DNA from: Heterotrichella gracilis | Lineage: Eukaryota; Sar; Xanthophyceae; Tribonematales; Xanthonemataceae | NCBI GenBank assembly: GCA_032358255.1 | Contig: JAULBX010008995.1 | Span: 48,367-112,366 of the forward strand | DNA length: 64,000 nt | Reading direction: 5' to 3' | Part shown: piece by piece, positions 44,671-53,155 of the stretch | Numbering within the stretch: the stretch's first letter is position 1 | Layout of the letters: each line of letters starts with the position of its first letter | Notes under the pieces: generated by a model | Database searches by the model: none | Told to the model about the DNA's origin: nothing | The model's input: the letters and a program-made list of their open reading frames with translations, nothing else | Made by a program: the position numbers and the translations under genes

Positions 44671-44699
44671 TGAAACAAAAAGGTAACGGTCTATATAAT
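44671..44699 (+). promoter_or_regulatory. TGAAAC-N17-TATAAT promoter of the late sigma gene
   Basis: TGAAAC at 44671 and TATAAT at 44694, 17 bases apart, 26 bases before the GTG start of the sigma factor. The late sigma is thus under the same promoter class as replication genes. Confidence 0.7.
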
Positions 44700-44724
44700 T
44701 TAGTATAAATTTAAAGAAAATACA

Positions 44725-45096
44725 GTGGCTAAAACTAAAAACTATTTAAACAATAAAGATCTACATAACGCAATAAGCGAATCTAAGGATCTAGACAAGT
44801 TAACACCAACTGCTGAAAAGATGTTAATCTTATTAGCAGAAAGAGCAATTAATAGAATGTCTTATGTAAATCCAGATGATAGACAAGATTGTCTCCAGTT
44901 TGCATTATTAGACCTATTAAAATATTGGAGAGGATTTAAACCAGAATATCCAAATGCATTTGCATACTTTACAGAAATTGCAAAGCGTGGATACGCAAAA
45001 GGTTGGAATAAAATACACCCACAAAAATACAAAGGTACCATCTCTATGAATAGAGCATCGAGTGAAGATGATAATGGTGGAATCTATTCGATTTAA
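44725..45096 (+). CDS. 55: Late sigma factor gp55-like
   Basis: The 123-residue protein starts with GTG. The segment with SYVNPDDRQDCLQFALLDLLKY and FAYFTEIAKRGYAKG follows the sigma-70 region 2 pattern as kept in T4 gp55 (an acidic helix, then a Phe-Ala-Tyr-Phe-Thr helix). gp55 directs RNA polymerase to late promoters. It is shorter than T4 gp55 (185) and lacks an obvious hydrophobic clamp-binding tail. It overlaps the next gene by 1 base. Confidence 0.7.
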   Translation: MAKTKNYLNNKDLHNAISESKDLDKLTPTAEKMLILLAERAINRMSYVNPDDRQDCLQFALLDLLKYWRGFKPEYPNAFAYFTEIAKRGYAKGWNKIHPQKYKGTISMNRASSEDDNGGIYSI

Positions 45097-45584
45097 TGTC
45101 AATAAAAAATCTCAAACCAACCAAAAATTCAGGATTTAATCAAGGTTATTTTAATCCAAAGAACCCGCAAAAGTATGCTGGACCAACACCTATTATTTAT
45201 AGGAGTTCATGGGAATATAAGTTTATGATTTGGTGTGATATTAATGACAAAGTTTTAGTGTGGTCTAGTGAGCCTGTAGAGATTAAATATTGGTCAAGAC
45301 AGGGTAACAAGCAAAGAACATACAATCCAGATTTTTATTTTAAAATCTTAAAGCAAGATGGTTCAACTGAAGAGTTTTTGGCAGAAATTAAACCAAAGGC
45401 ACAAATTCAAAAACCAACCCCGCCGACTAAAATGTCTAAAAAAGCTTTAGAATCTTATAAGTTTCTTGCCGAGCAATATGTAAAAAACATGGATAAATAT
45501 AATGCTGCCAAAGAATATGCGGCAAGCAGATGTTGGAAATTTATAGTTCTAACAGAAGATACTATTAAAAATGGGTTACGTTAA
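45096..45584 (+). CDS. 4: Head completion protein gp4
   Basis: The 162-residue protein has the gp4/gp50 signature YFNPKNPQKYAGPTPIIYRS, SSWEYKFMIWCD, YNPDFYFK and AEIKPKAQ. The Asp and Glu-X-Lys resemble a PD-(D/E)XK nuclease core. T4 gp4 acts when filled heads are completed and joined to tails. The end overlaps the next gene by 14 bases, as in compact T4 head clusters. Confidence 0.8.
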   Translation: MSIKNLKPTKNSGFNQGYFNPKNPQKYAGPTPIIYRSSWEYKFMIWCDINDKVLVWSSEPVEIKYWSRQGNKQRTYNPDFYFKILKQDGSTEEFLAEIKPKAQIQKPTPPTKMSKKALESYKFLAEQYVKNMDKYNAAKEYAASRCWKFIVLTEDTIKNGLR

Positions 45585-46206
45585 AGAAAGAATAGCTGAA
45601 TTGACTAAGGAATTTGGAGGTAAAGTAAAAGCTTCAAAGGCCTCAATGGATTGGTTTCAAGAAGGAATCAAATCTAAAAAAGTATCTGAAGCTCAAATAA
45701 CCAGAAATAGATTCGAAGCAGGAAAGATATATGTTTTTGAGTATTCTCCAAAATACGCAAAAGAACTTCCATGGTTTGATGAGCATCCTGTCGTTTTGGC
45801 AATTGAACAGGTTGGAGGTAACGATTTTGGAGTTAACTTAAACCTATTACCTGTTAAATTCAAAGAAAAGTTTCTTGATGAATTATATACAAAGATGAAT
45901 ATTAAAATCAAGGAATCAGAACCAGACATTATCTCTGAAATTCTTGGTACTAAAGCACCTAGTGATAATAATGCATTGACCGAAAAACCGCTTAAAATAA
46001 CATATAAAGGTATGAAAAAATACCTTGAAAAATTTGGCTATGATTTTGCGCTAAGACAGTATATACCTTCTAGAAAAAAAGGTCAAGCTGTTGTAAGTTA
46101 TTCAAAATGGCCAGAAATTGCAATTTGTGATTTTATGGAATTTAATGGAACAAATGTAATGAAAATTAGACTTATGTTTAACGACTATTTAAAAAAGAAT
46201 ATATAA
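45571..46206 (+). CDS. gp2-like DNA-end protector or head-neck protein
   Basis: The 211-residue protein contains KIYVFEYSPKYAKELPWFD and FGVNLNLLPVKFKEKFLDEL, a pattern I associate with a T4-like protein sometimes annotated as DNA-end protector gp2. T4 gene 2 is next to gene 4, and the same adjacency holds here, which supports but does not prove the call. The last codons form an AATATATAA late-type motif for the portal gene. Confidence 0.4.
   Translation: MGYVKERIAELTKEFGGKVKASKASMDWFQEGIKSKKVSEAQITRNRFEAGKIYVFEYSPKYAKELPWFDEHPVVLAIEQVGGNDFGVNLNLLPVKFKEKFLDELYTKMNIKIKESEPDIISEILGTKAPSDNNALTEKPLKITYKGMKKYLEKFGYDFALRQYIPSRKKGQAVVSYSKWPEIAICDFMEFNGTNVMKIRLMFNDYLKKNI
46198..46206 (+). promoter_or_regulatory. 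AATATATAA late-promoter-like motif of portal gene
   Basis: One-base variant of GATATATAA formed by the last codons of the preceding gene, ending 23 bases before the portal ATG. Confidence 0.45.
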
Positions 46207-46228
46207 CTAAAATTAATATAATAATATA

Positions 46229-47833
46229 ATGGCAGGATTTGTACAAAGAAATGGTCCATTGAGTACTGGAAAAAGACCTTTTGTCTTAAGTGATACACTA
46301 AAGAAGTTATCTTCTTTTGGTATGTACTATGATGATTTGGTACTTAGACAATCTCAGGCAATTGGTCCAGTAGAAGATGCAATTGGTTACGGCCAAATGA
46401 ATCCATTAGGACTGGATAACGATGATATGTATGGCGCATTTGCAGCTCTTTCAATGGCTGATACTACAATGCGTAAAAATATTCCATTCTTTGACCAAAA
46501 TTATAAAGGTAAAAGAGATGAACTTAGATCGTTTTCACAACATGATGAGATCGAAGACATTTTAGATATTTTATGCGACGAATCAATTGTATTCGATAAT
46601 AAAAATTTTATCGCGAATCCTGAAATCATCGGAATGGAAGTTTCAGATGAGGTTCAAAAATATCTTAATAAAGCATATAGAGATATTTACCAGTATTTTG
46701 GTTTTAACATGGACCAATCAGCATGGTATTTCTTTAGAAAATGGTTAATCGATGGTTACCTTTCATTTGAGATTATTTATAATCCTGAGATGACCGAAGT
46801 TATTGGTTTCAAGGAAGTTGATCCAATCACATTAGTACCAGGATATAACCATGAAGATGGTAAAAAAGTATGGATTCAATTTAAAGATGATCCATTAAAA
46901 GAAAGAAAATTATATGATTCTCAAATCGTATACATTTCATATAGTTCGATTACTACCGCGTCAAGGGTTTCTTACCTTGAAAGATTAATCCGTTCATTTA
47001 ACTTAATGAGAATTATGGAACATACCAGAGTTATTTGGGCTGTTACAAATTCATCTTATAGAATGAAGTTTATTATCCCAGTTGGTGGTAAATCTAAAAC
47101 AAGAGCAAAACAATCACTTTCTCAATTGATGAGTAATTATAAAGAGGTAGTAGATTTTGATTGGGACAGTGCTTCTCTTACAACGAACGGAAAACCAATG
47201 TTACAATTCAACAAAGAATATTGGTTACCTAGTAAGGACGGAGAACAACCAGAGATTGAAACTCTTGGTGGAGATGGTCCTGAATTAAGTGACACAGAAT
47301 CATTAAAATATTTCTCAGATAAACTTAAAGCAGTTTCAAAAATCCCATACTCTAGATTTATGTATGAAGATGGCGGTGGAGATTTTGCAATGGAAGCAGA
47401 TGGAATGATTAGAGACGAAATCAAATTCGCTAAATTCATTAATCGTTTACGTAGTTCATTCCAAGAGATATTGATTAAACCACTGTGGTTACAAATGTGT
47501 CTTAAATTTCCTGAATTTAAAGAAGATGCTGGTTTTAGAACCCAAATCGCATTAAGATTTAATGAAGAAAATATGTTTGCTGAATTAAAGCAAATGGAAA
47601 TCATGAGCAAAAGACTTGATTTTATTGGAACAATGAAAGACTCATTAGTTAAAACAGATCCTTTAACAATGGAAGAATCACCTTACTTTGATATGGAATT
47701 CTTAGTTGATAGATACTTAAAATTATCTCCAGATGATAAAGCAGCAAACGAAGCTTATAAAGCAAGAAATGCGGCTAAAGAAGCTGAAGAACCAGAACCT
47801 GAAGATCCAATGGGAATGATGGGAGGAATGTAA
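46229..47833 (+). CDS. 20: Portal vertex protein gp20
   Basis: The 534-residue protein contains the T4 portal order: an acidic DEIEDILDILCDE helix (near residue 107), VDPITLVPG, LERLIRSFNLMRIMEHTRVIWA and a C-terminal Met-rich tail. Portal proteins form the dodecameric DNA channel. Position just upstream of the core protein and prohead protease is the T4 order 20-67-21-23. A late-type motif lies 23 bases upstream. Confidence 0.85.
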   Translation: MAGFVQRNGPLSTGKRPFVLSDTLKKLSSFGMYYDDLVLRQSQAIGPVEDAIGYGQMNPLGLDNDDMYGAFAALSMADTTMRKNIPFFDQNYKGKRDELRSFSQHDEIEDILDILCDESIVFDNKNFIANPEIIGMEVSDEVQKYLNKAYRDIYQYFGFNMDQSAWYFFRKWLIDGYLSFEIIYNPEMTEVIGFKEVDPITLVPGYNHEDGKKVWIQFKDDPLKERKLYDSQIVYISYSSITTASRVSYLERLIRSFNLMRIMEHTRVIWAVTNSSYRMKFIIPVGGKSKTRAKQSLSQLMSNYKEVVDFDWDSASLTTNGKPMLQFNKEYWLPSKDGEQPEIETLGGDGPELSDTESLKYFSDKLKAVSKIPYSRFMYEDGGGDFAMEADGMIRDEIKFAKFINRLRSSFQEILIKPLWLQMCLKFPEFKEDAGFRTQIALRFNEENMFAELKQMEIMSKRLDFIGTMKDSLVKTDPLTMEESPYFDMEFLVDRYLKLSPDDKAANEAYKARNAAKEAEEPEPEDPMGMMGGM

Positions 47834-47853
47834 TTAAAAATAGATAAAAGAAA

Positions 47854-48195
47854 ATGAAAATAATTAAAACATTTGAACAATTCACAACCTCACTACAAGA
47901 AGGTGCAATTGAGGCTGGTGAAGATTCCAAAGTAATAGTTGATGATGTTACTCTAGATTCAGGAAATGAAATTAAATCAACCGAAATCTTAGGTGCTATC
48001 ATGTCATGTAAAAGTGAAAAAGAATTTAAAGAATATTTCTATAAAGCATATGGAAACACCGCTTTTACTGAAGAGGATATATTTACTCTAGTTAAATTTT
48101 TTAACGATTATAGAGAAGAGAAGGCTGAAAAAGAAAAAGAAGCTGAAAAAGAAGCTGAAGGCGGAGAAGAAGAGGATCCATTAGCTGGCGTATAA
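47854..48195 (+). CDS. Prohead core protein (gp67/68-like) with capsid-targeting peptide
   Basis: The 113-residue protein begins MKIIKTFEQFTTSLQEGA, with a predicted cut after SLQE, and has a Glu/Lys/Ala-rich C-terminus typical of scaffold cores. Its location between portal and prohead protease is exactly that of T4 genes 67/68. This is the best local support that the recurring peptide marks prohead-resident proteins. Confidence 0.6.
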   Translation: MKIIKTFEQFTTSLQEGAIEAGEDSKVIVDDVTLDSGNEIKSTEILGAIMSCKSEKEFKEYFYKAYGNTAFTEEDIFTLVKFFNDYREEKAEKEKEAEKEAEGGEEEDPLAGV

Positions 48196-48231
48196 TCTTT
48201 AAAAATTTTAAAAATCCAATAAAATTAACTG

Positions 48232-48240
48232 GATATATAA
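48232..48240 (+). promoter_or_regulatory. GATATATAA late-promoter-like motif
   Basis: It ends 25 bases before the ATG of the prohead protease gene. Confidence 0.6.
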
Positions 48241-48264
48241 TAGAAATATAATAAAATAATAATT

Positions 48265-50199
48265 ATGACTAAAAACTTACTGATCCTAGAAAGATCATCT
48301 ACTGAGTTAGAGTTTAAACAAGAAGGTGGAACCTATGTTCTAGAAGGTATCTTTGGAGAAATCGATAAGAAAAATCGTAATAACCGAATCTATACTGAAT
48401 CTGAGTATTTACCGCAGATTGAGGCTCTACAGGCTAAGATTAAATCTTCAAAACTTTTAGGTGAATTAGATCACCCTCAGACTTTTGATGTTTCTCTTAA
48501 AAATGTTTCACACATTATTGAAGAGCTTACATACGACACAGCTACAAAACAGGTTAAAGGACGTATCAGACTATTAGATACTGATGCAGGAAGACAGGCA
48601 AAAGCTCTTGTTGATGCTGGAGTTCCTTTACAAATTTCAAGTAGAGCAGCAGGAGCTGTTGAATCTAATGGAACTGTAAAAATCAAACAATTATTTACTT
48701 ATGATTTAGTTGCAGATCCTGGATTTGAGAACGCTGAATTAAAAAGAGTTAATGAATCTTACGGATTTGTTAATGAAGGAAATGACTTATTTATTTACGA
48801 GATAAATAATACAGATGAAAAACAAACAATCGAAAATATAAACGAAACAAAAATGGCAGAGTCTAAATTTATTACGGTTGAGGATTTTAATAAATACTCT
48901 AAATATCTTTCTGAAGAGATCAAATCTATTAAAGAAGGTATGAATTCTTTAACAGAATCAGAGTCAACTAGTTCTCAATTAGAAACATTAAAAGAGTATA
49001 CTGATTATTTAGCTAAGAAATTAGACGAATCAATCAAATATTCAGAGCATATCGCTGAAAAAGCAGACCAAGGTATTTCTTACACAGAAAGTCTTGCAGA
49101 GAAATTGGATCAAGGTATTCAATATTCTGAGCATATCGCAGAAAGCGTTGATGCTATTAAAAACTACACAAACTATTTAGCAGAATCTTATAATGAAGGT
49201 TCAACTTCTTACGAGAACTTAATTAAATATACTGAATATTTAAGAGAGAACTTAGAGAAAGTTACTGAATATGCTGAATATGTTGCAGAAACAGTTAACT
49301 CTAACTTATTATTAGAAGACGAAGCAGGTATTCCAGCTGAAGCAATCAAAGATGAAACTAAAGATGTTTCTCCAGAAGTTGTAGATGCAGATGGTAAAAC
49401 ATACGATGCTGAAGAAGTTGAAAATAAAGAGAAAGAATTAGAACTTGCTGGCGAAGGCGATGCAGCTGGTGAAGAAATCAAAGAAGCAAAAGACGTAACT
49501 GAAGAAGGATTACCAGCTGACGATATTAAAGATGAAACTAAAGACGTTTCTCCTGAAGTAGTTGACGCAGACGGTAAAACTTACGATGCAGAAGAAGTTG
49601 AAAATAAAGAAAAGGATTTAGAATTAGCTGGTTCTGGAGACGCTGCTGGTAAAGATGTTGATGCTATGGAAGCTTACAAAAATTCAATCGCATCTAAATT
49701 AGAAGCTATTGTTGAAAAAGTTAACGCTAAGAAAAACGAAGGACCATCATTCATTAAATTTATCTCTGAAGAGAAAGTAAACGAATTCAATGCTTTAACA
49801 TCTGAAGAAAAATCTAAAGTTATTAATGCAGTTGAAGGAAAAGGTTACTTAACTGAAGGACAAATCTTAGGATTATGGGATAATTCATTAATGGGAGCTG
49901 TTCCTGCAAATGAAACAACTCTTGCAGTTATTTCAATGATGCCAAGCGAATATCACGAAACTTGGACTAAATTGTCTGAATCTAAGAAAAACCAAATCAT
50001 TGCACAATCAAAAATGCACAGATTAGAAACTTCTTACCAAGTTGCAAACTTTTGGCAAACAAGAGACCTTAGAGAAACTGCTCCAGTAATGGAAAAAATC
50101 GCTATGGTAAATGAAGCTGCTACTGTTGAAGAAGTTAAAACTATTGGTTATGATACAACTGATATAGCTGCACAAATCGCTGCTAAATTCAGAAAATAA
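48265..50199 (+). CDS. 21: Prohead protease gp21 fused to scaffold gp22-like domain
   Basis: The 644-residue protein has residues 1-175 as a gp21-type serine protease: GELDHP (His70) and LQISSRAAG (Ser125/126), then LVADPGF. From about residue 197 a long acidic coiled coil follows, with repeats such as YSEHIAEKADQGI and a 60-residue tandem duplication (residues about 360-460), as in scaffold gp22. An in-frame ATG at 48853 (MAESKFIT) with an A-rich leader could give scaffold alone. In T4 21 and 22 are separate genes. Self-processing at NE/AE sites is likely. Protease motifs are seen; the fusion role is inference. Confidence 0.75.
   Translation: MTKNLLILERSSTELEFKQEGGTYVLEGIFGEIDKKNRNNRIYTESEYLPQIEALQAKIKSSKLLGELDHPQTFDVSLKNVSHIIEELTYDTATKQVKGRIRLLDTDAGRQAKALVDAGVPLQISSRAAGAVESNGTVKIKQLFTYDLVADPGFENAELKRVNESYGFVNEGNDLFIYEINNTDEKQTIENINETKMAESKFITVEDFNKYSKYLSEEIKSIKEGMNSLTESESTSSQLETLKEYTDYLAKKLDESIKYSEHIAEKADQGISYTESLAEKLDQGIQYSEHIAESVDAIKNYTNYLAESYNEGSTSYENLIKYTEYLRENLEKVTEYAEYVAETVNSNLLLEDEAGIPAEAIKDETKDVSPEVVDADGKTYDAEEVENKEKELELAGEGDAAGEEIKEAKDVTEEGLPADDIKDETKDVSPEVVDADGKTYDAEEVENKEKDLELAGSGDAAGKDVDAMEAYKNSIASKLEAIVEKVNAKKNEGPSFIKFISEEKVNEFNALTSEEKSKVINAVEGKGYLTEGQILGLWDNSLMGAVPANETTLAVISMMPSEYHETWTKLSESKKNQIIAQSKMHRLETSYQVANFWQTRDLRETAPVMEKIAMVNEAATVEEVKTIGYDTTDIAAQIAAKFRK
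48853..50199 (+). CDS. 22: Possible internal start: scaffold-only product (gp22-like)
   Basis: Met197 of the protease-scaffold gene is preceded by the A-rich leader AACGAAACAAAA, as good as most starts in the window. Translation from here would produce a 448-residue protein lacking the protease, an arrangement like lambda C/Nu3, where scaffold must be more abundant than protease. It remains untested. Confidence 0.35.
   Translation: MAESKFITVEDFNKYSKYLSEEIKSIKEGMNSLTESESTSSQLETLKEYTDYLAKKLDESIKYSEHIAEKADQGISYTESLAEKLDQGIQYSEHIAESVDAIKNYTNYLAESYNEGSTSYENLIKYTEYLRENLEKVTEYAEYVAETVNSNLLLEDEAGIPAEAIKDETKDVSPEVVDADGKTYDAEEVENKEKELELAGEGDAAGEEIKEAKDVTEEGLPADDIKDETKDVSPEVVDADGKTYDAEEVENKEKDLELAGSGDAAGKDVDAMEAYKNSIASKLEAIVEKVNAKKNEGPSFIKFISEEKVNEFNALTSEEKSKVINAVEGKGYLTEGQILGLWDNSLMGAVPANETTLAVISMMPSEYHETWTKLSESKKNQIIAQSKMHRLETSYQVANFWQTRDLRETAPVMEKIAMVNEAATVEEVKTIGYDTTDIAAQIAAKFRK
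49344..49650 (+). repeat. Tandem 180-bp period repeat in scaffold region
   Basis: Bases 49344-49470 and 49524-49650 encode nearly identical stretches containing DVSPEVVDADGKTYDAEEV. The period of 180 bases (60 residues) and codon-level differences point to an in-frame duplication that has started to diverge. Confidence 0.8.
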
Positions 50200-50251
50200 T
50201 CATTATTTTGTGTTTTTTTGAAAAAATCAAAAAAATCAAACAAATAATAAA

Positions 50252-50260
50252 GATATATAA
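50252..50260 (+). promoter_or_regulatory. GATATATAA late-promoter-like motif of capsid gene
   Basis: It lies 110 bases before the major capsid ATG, leaving an A-rich untranslated leader of about 100 bases, longer than for other late genes. The leader might aid strong expression. Confidence 0.55.
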
Positions 50261-50369
50261 TAATATCAAAACATATTCGATGCTCAGTTAAGAAGCAAAA
50301 AACTGAAATTATATCGAAAACTCGTAAAATACGAAACAATAAAACCATTAAAAAAATAAATTAAACAAA

Positions 50370-51829
50370 ATGGCAAATTTAATCAATGAATCAGAAATCA
50401 GAGCAACGTGGTCTCCGATTATCGAATCTGCGACAGGTATCAACGATTCAAGCAAATTAGCTTGGATGTCAGAATACTGTCATAACCACAAATTATACGA
50501 AGATGCATCTCAAATGTCTTTAGGTACTGCTGGAAATATCTTCGGTATGGGTGCTACAGTTTACCAGGTAATATCGGTGCTGGTGGAGTTTCTACTGCAA
50601 ACGGTTCTGGAGATAAAGCTCCTTCATTATTACCATTAGCAATGCAAGTTGCTGCTCAAACTATCGGTTTAGATTTAGTACCTGTAGTTCCTATGGCTGG
50701 TCCAATGGGATTATTATCTTACTTAGACTTCGTTTACGAAGGTGGTAAATTAGCTGGATCTACTGCTCCAACTTACATCAAAACTGACGGTGATAAAGCT
50801 GAAATCGACGGAGAAACTCAAGATAACTACACATTTACATTTGTAGGTACTTCAAGAATCGACGGTTTAGATATTTATAAAGTTACTGAAGTTGGTGCTA
50901 ACGCTGGTTCTGTATCTGCTGCAATCTCAGTATTAGATACTACAGGTGCTGCTCCAAAAGTAGAATTAGTAAAAGCTTTAGAAGATCACGTTAAAGGATT
51001 TGTAGCTGCTGACGAAAATGGTTCTCCATTCTCAAGAGAAGCTGGTGAACAAACTCCAGACAAAATCATGGGATTATCTTTATTCTCTAAATCAGTTTCA
51101 GCTGAAACTTTCCAAGTTGCTGCTGCTGTAACAAGAGAACAAGTTCAAGATTTAAAACAATTCGGAGTTGACGCTGTTGCTCAAGTTGAAGCTGTTTTAA
51201 CTAATGAATTAACTCAAGGTATTAACCAATATATCTTAAAAAGAATCAGAACTTTAGGTGGTGTAAACGTACAAAAAGCTTTTGGTGCTACTACATCATT
51301 TGATTTAGATTTACCTCTTGCTGCATCTTTAGTTGGTGGTGAAACTTTACCTTCTTTACACAGAAGAATCCTTTCTCAAATTTTAGCTGCTGCTAACTTA
51401 ATTGCTAACAGAGGTAGAAGAGGAGCTGGTAATTTCGCAGTATGTGGACCACAAACTGCTACAGTTTTACAATCAATCGCTGGTTTCGTTGCAAACCCAA
51501 TGGCAAACACTTTCGCACAAGCTGCTGGAGCTATCTACCCATTAGGATCTGTAGCTGGAGTTAATGTTTACACTGACCCTACAATGGCTTGGGATGATTA
51601 TTCAATCGCAGTTGGTAGAAAAGGAGACGGAAACGGACCTGGTATCGTATTCATGCCTTACTTAATGGCTGAATCAGTACAAACAATCGCTGAAGGAACT
51701 ATGGCTCCTAAAGTTGCTGTTAAATCTAGATTCGCTTTAGTTGATGCAGGATTCCACCCTGAAACTCAATACGTTAAATTTAACGTAACAGTTGATGGAG
51801 GTTCTGGTAACTTATTAACATTAGCTTAA
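50370..51829 (+). CDS. 23: Major capsid protein gp23, frame broken near 50565
   Basis: The reading frame from ATG 50370 runs to about residue 65 (FGMGATVY) and then diverges, stopping at 50639. The -1 frame continues with capsid-type sequence (PGNIGAGG, GDKAPSLLPLAMQ, TIGLDLVPVVPM) to 51829. Both parts match T4-like capsid proteins, so one base appears missing at TTTACCAGG (50560-50568), where a CCC run is expected. The full protein would be about 486 residues. It is essential, so a sequencing/assembly error is likeliest; programmed -1 slippage is possible, but no classic slippery heptamer is seen. Confidence 0.8.
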
Positions 51830-51862
51830 TATTTAGTTTAGAATTAACATTCTAATTTATAT

Positions 51863-51894
51863 AAAGGGAATCGAGAAATCGGTTCCCTTTTTTT
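51863..51894 (+). terminator. Terminator after capsid gene
   Basis: A stem AAAGGGAA/TTCCCTTT with inner CGA/TCG pairing is followed by a T run; a late motif follows immediately. Confidence 0.85.
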
Positions 51895-51896
51895 GT

Positions 51897-51905
51897 GATA
51901 TATAA
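51897..51905 (+). promoter_or_regulatory. GATATATAA late-promoter-like motif
   Basis: It ends 30 bases before the ATG at 51935, immediately after the capsid terminator. Confidence 0.6.
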
Positions 51906-51934
51906 TCTATTAGTAATAAAAATATATTAAAAAC

Positions 51935-53155
51935 ATGAAAACTAACAAAACATTTGAATCATGGTATACTATGATTATGGAAGGTGAATTAGCAACTGCA
52001 ACATCAACTACTACCGAAACACCAACTATTTCTAATGATGTAGATACTATCATAACTTCTTTAGAAACTCTTGCGAAAGAATTAACTGAAGAATTAGAAG
52101 GAGAAGATTTTACCGAAGTTAACGAAGCAGATGCCGAAGGACCAAGTACCGTTATGCAATGGATTTGGTGGATGCCAAAGGCCAGAAAAGCACAAGCAAA
52201 AGTTAACAAAATTAAGTTAAACATAACTGATATGGAAGCTGCTGCCGCTGATGCGCCAGACGCTCAACAAAAGGCTAAAATTGCAGCAAAAGCAAAACAA
52301 GCAAAAGAACAAGCATCTGAGCTTCAAAAAATGGTTGATGATAAATTCAAATCAAAAGGAGACCTTGTAGGTAGAGCAATTCAAAATGAAAAAATTGCTG
52401 GCCAAATAGCATCAATTAAAAGAGCTTCTGGATTAGAAGATGATCCTGAAAAATTATCTACTTATAAAGAAAAAATGGCTGAACTTCAACAAAAATATAA
52501 AGAGGATCAAGATGCAATTAAAGAACTTGAACCTTCAGATGAAGATAAAAAGGCTGAAAAAGCAAAAAGAGATAAAGAAGAAGCTGAAGCAAAAGCAGCT
52601 CAGGCTAAATTAGATGCCGACGCTCAAGCAGCTAAAGATAAAGAAGCTGGTAAAGATCCAAAGGAACCAAAGGAACCAAAGGAACCAACAGATCCAAAGG
52701 AACCAACAGATCCAAAGGAACCAAAGGAACCAGCAGATCCAAAAGAACCAAAGGAACCAACAGATCCAAAAGAACCAACAGATCCAAAGATAAAAGAATT
52801 ACAAGATGACATCACAGCTAAAGAATCCGAATTAGCCGATGCTGAAAAATCTCCTGATAAAAATAAAGAAGGCATTAACATACTTAAAGGTGCAATTGCT
52901 GGAATGAAGAAAAAATTAGAAGCATTAAAGCAAAAATCAGCTACACAAGAATCTTTAGTTACCAGAGCAAAAGCCGCTGGATTAAATGAATTAGCTACTG
53001 AAATTGAATCTAAATTTGATTGGCAAGTTTCTGAAGGAACTGTGTTACATTCAAAATATAACGAATTGATTAAAAAAGCAGAATATTCAAATACCTTAAA
53101 TGAATCAAAATACGAAAATTTAAGTGTTAAAGAAAGATTCTCTAGATTAATGTAA
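51935..53155 (+). CDS. Packaged-type protein with Pro-Lys-Glu-Pro repeats
   Basis: The 406-residue protein begins MKTNKTFESWYTMIMEGEL, a capsid-targeting-like peptide. A helical Ala/Lys/Glu-rich region (about 60-230) is followed by a repeat of PKEP/TDP units (about 241-286), another coiled coil, and a C-terminal LNESKYENLSVKERFSRLM. Candidate cut sites are FTEVNEA, ATQES and TLNES. It could be a head core or decoration-associated protein next to the capsid gene. No homologue is recognised. Confidence 0.5.
   Translation: MKTNKTFESWYTMIMEGELATATSTTTETPTISNDVDTIITSLETLAKELTEELEGEDFTEVNEADAEGPSTVMQWIWWMPKARKAQAKVNKIKLNITDMEAAAADAPDAQQKAKIAAKAKQAKEQASELQKMVDDKFKSKGDLVGRAIQNEKIAGQIASIKRASGLEDDPEKLSTYKEKMAELQQKYKEDQDAIKELEPSDEDKKAEKAKRDKEEAEAKAAQAKLDADAQAAKDKEAGKDPKEPKEPKEPTDPKEPTDPKEPKEPADPKEPKEPTDPKEPTDPKIKELQDDITAKESELADAEKSPDKNKEGINILKGAIAGMKKKLEALKQKSATQESLVTRAKAAGLNELATEIESKFDWQVSEGTVLHSKYNELIKKAEYSNTLNESKYENLSVKERFSRLM
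52656..52794 (+). repeat. Short tandem coding repeat (PKEP/TDP)
   Basis: A run of 9- and 12-base units built on CCAAAGGAA and CAACAGATC encodes Pro-Lys-Glu-Pro and Thr-Asp-Pro. Near-identity of units suggests recent slippage expansion, so copy number may vary among isolates. Confidence 0.8.

Noticed and set aside
47137-47610. 157-codon minus-strand open frame
   Set aside because: It lies fully antisense to the portal gene and has no start context or motif.
52656-52794. Possible CRISPR-like array
   Set aside because: Units are 9-12 bases without spacers and are in frame as a protein repeat.
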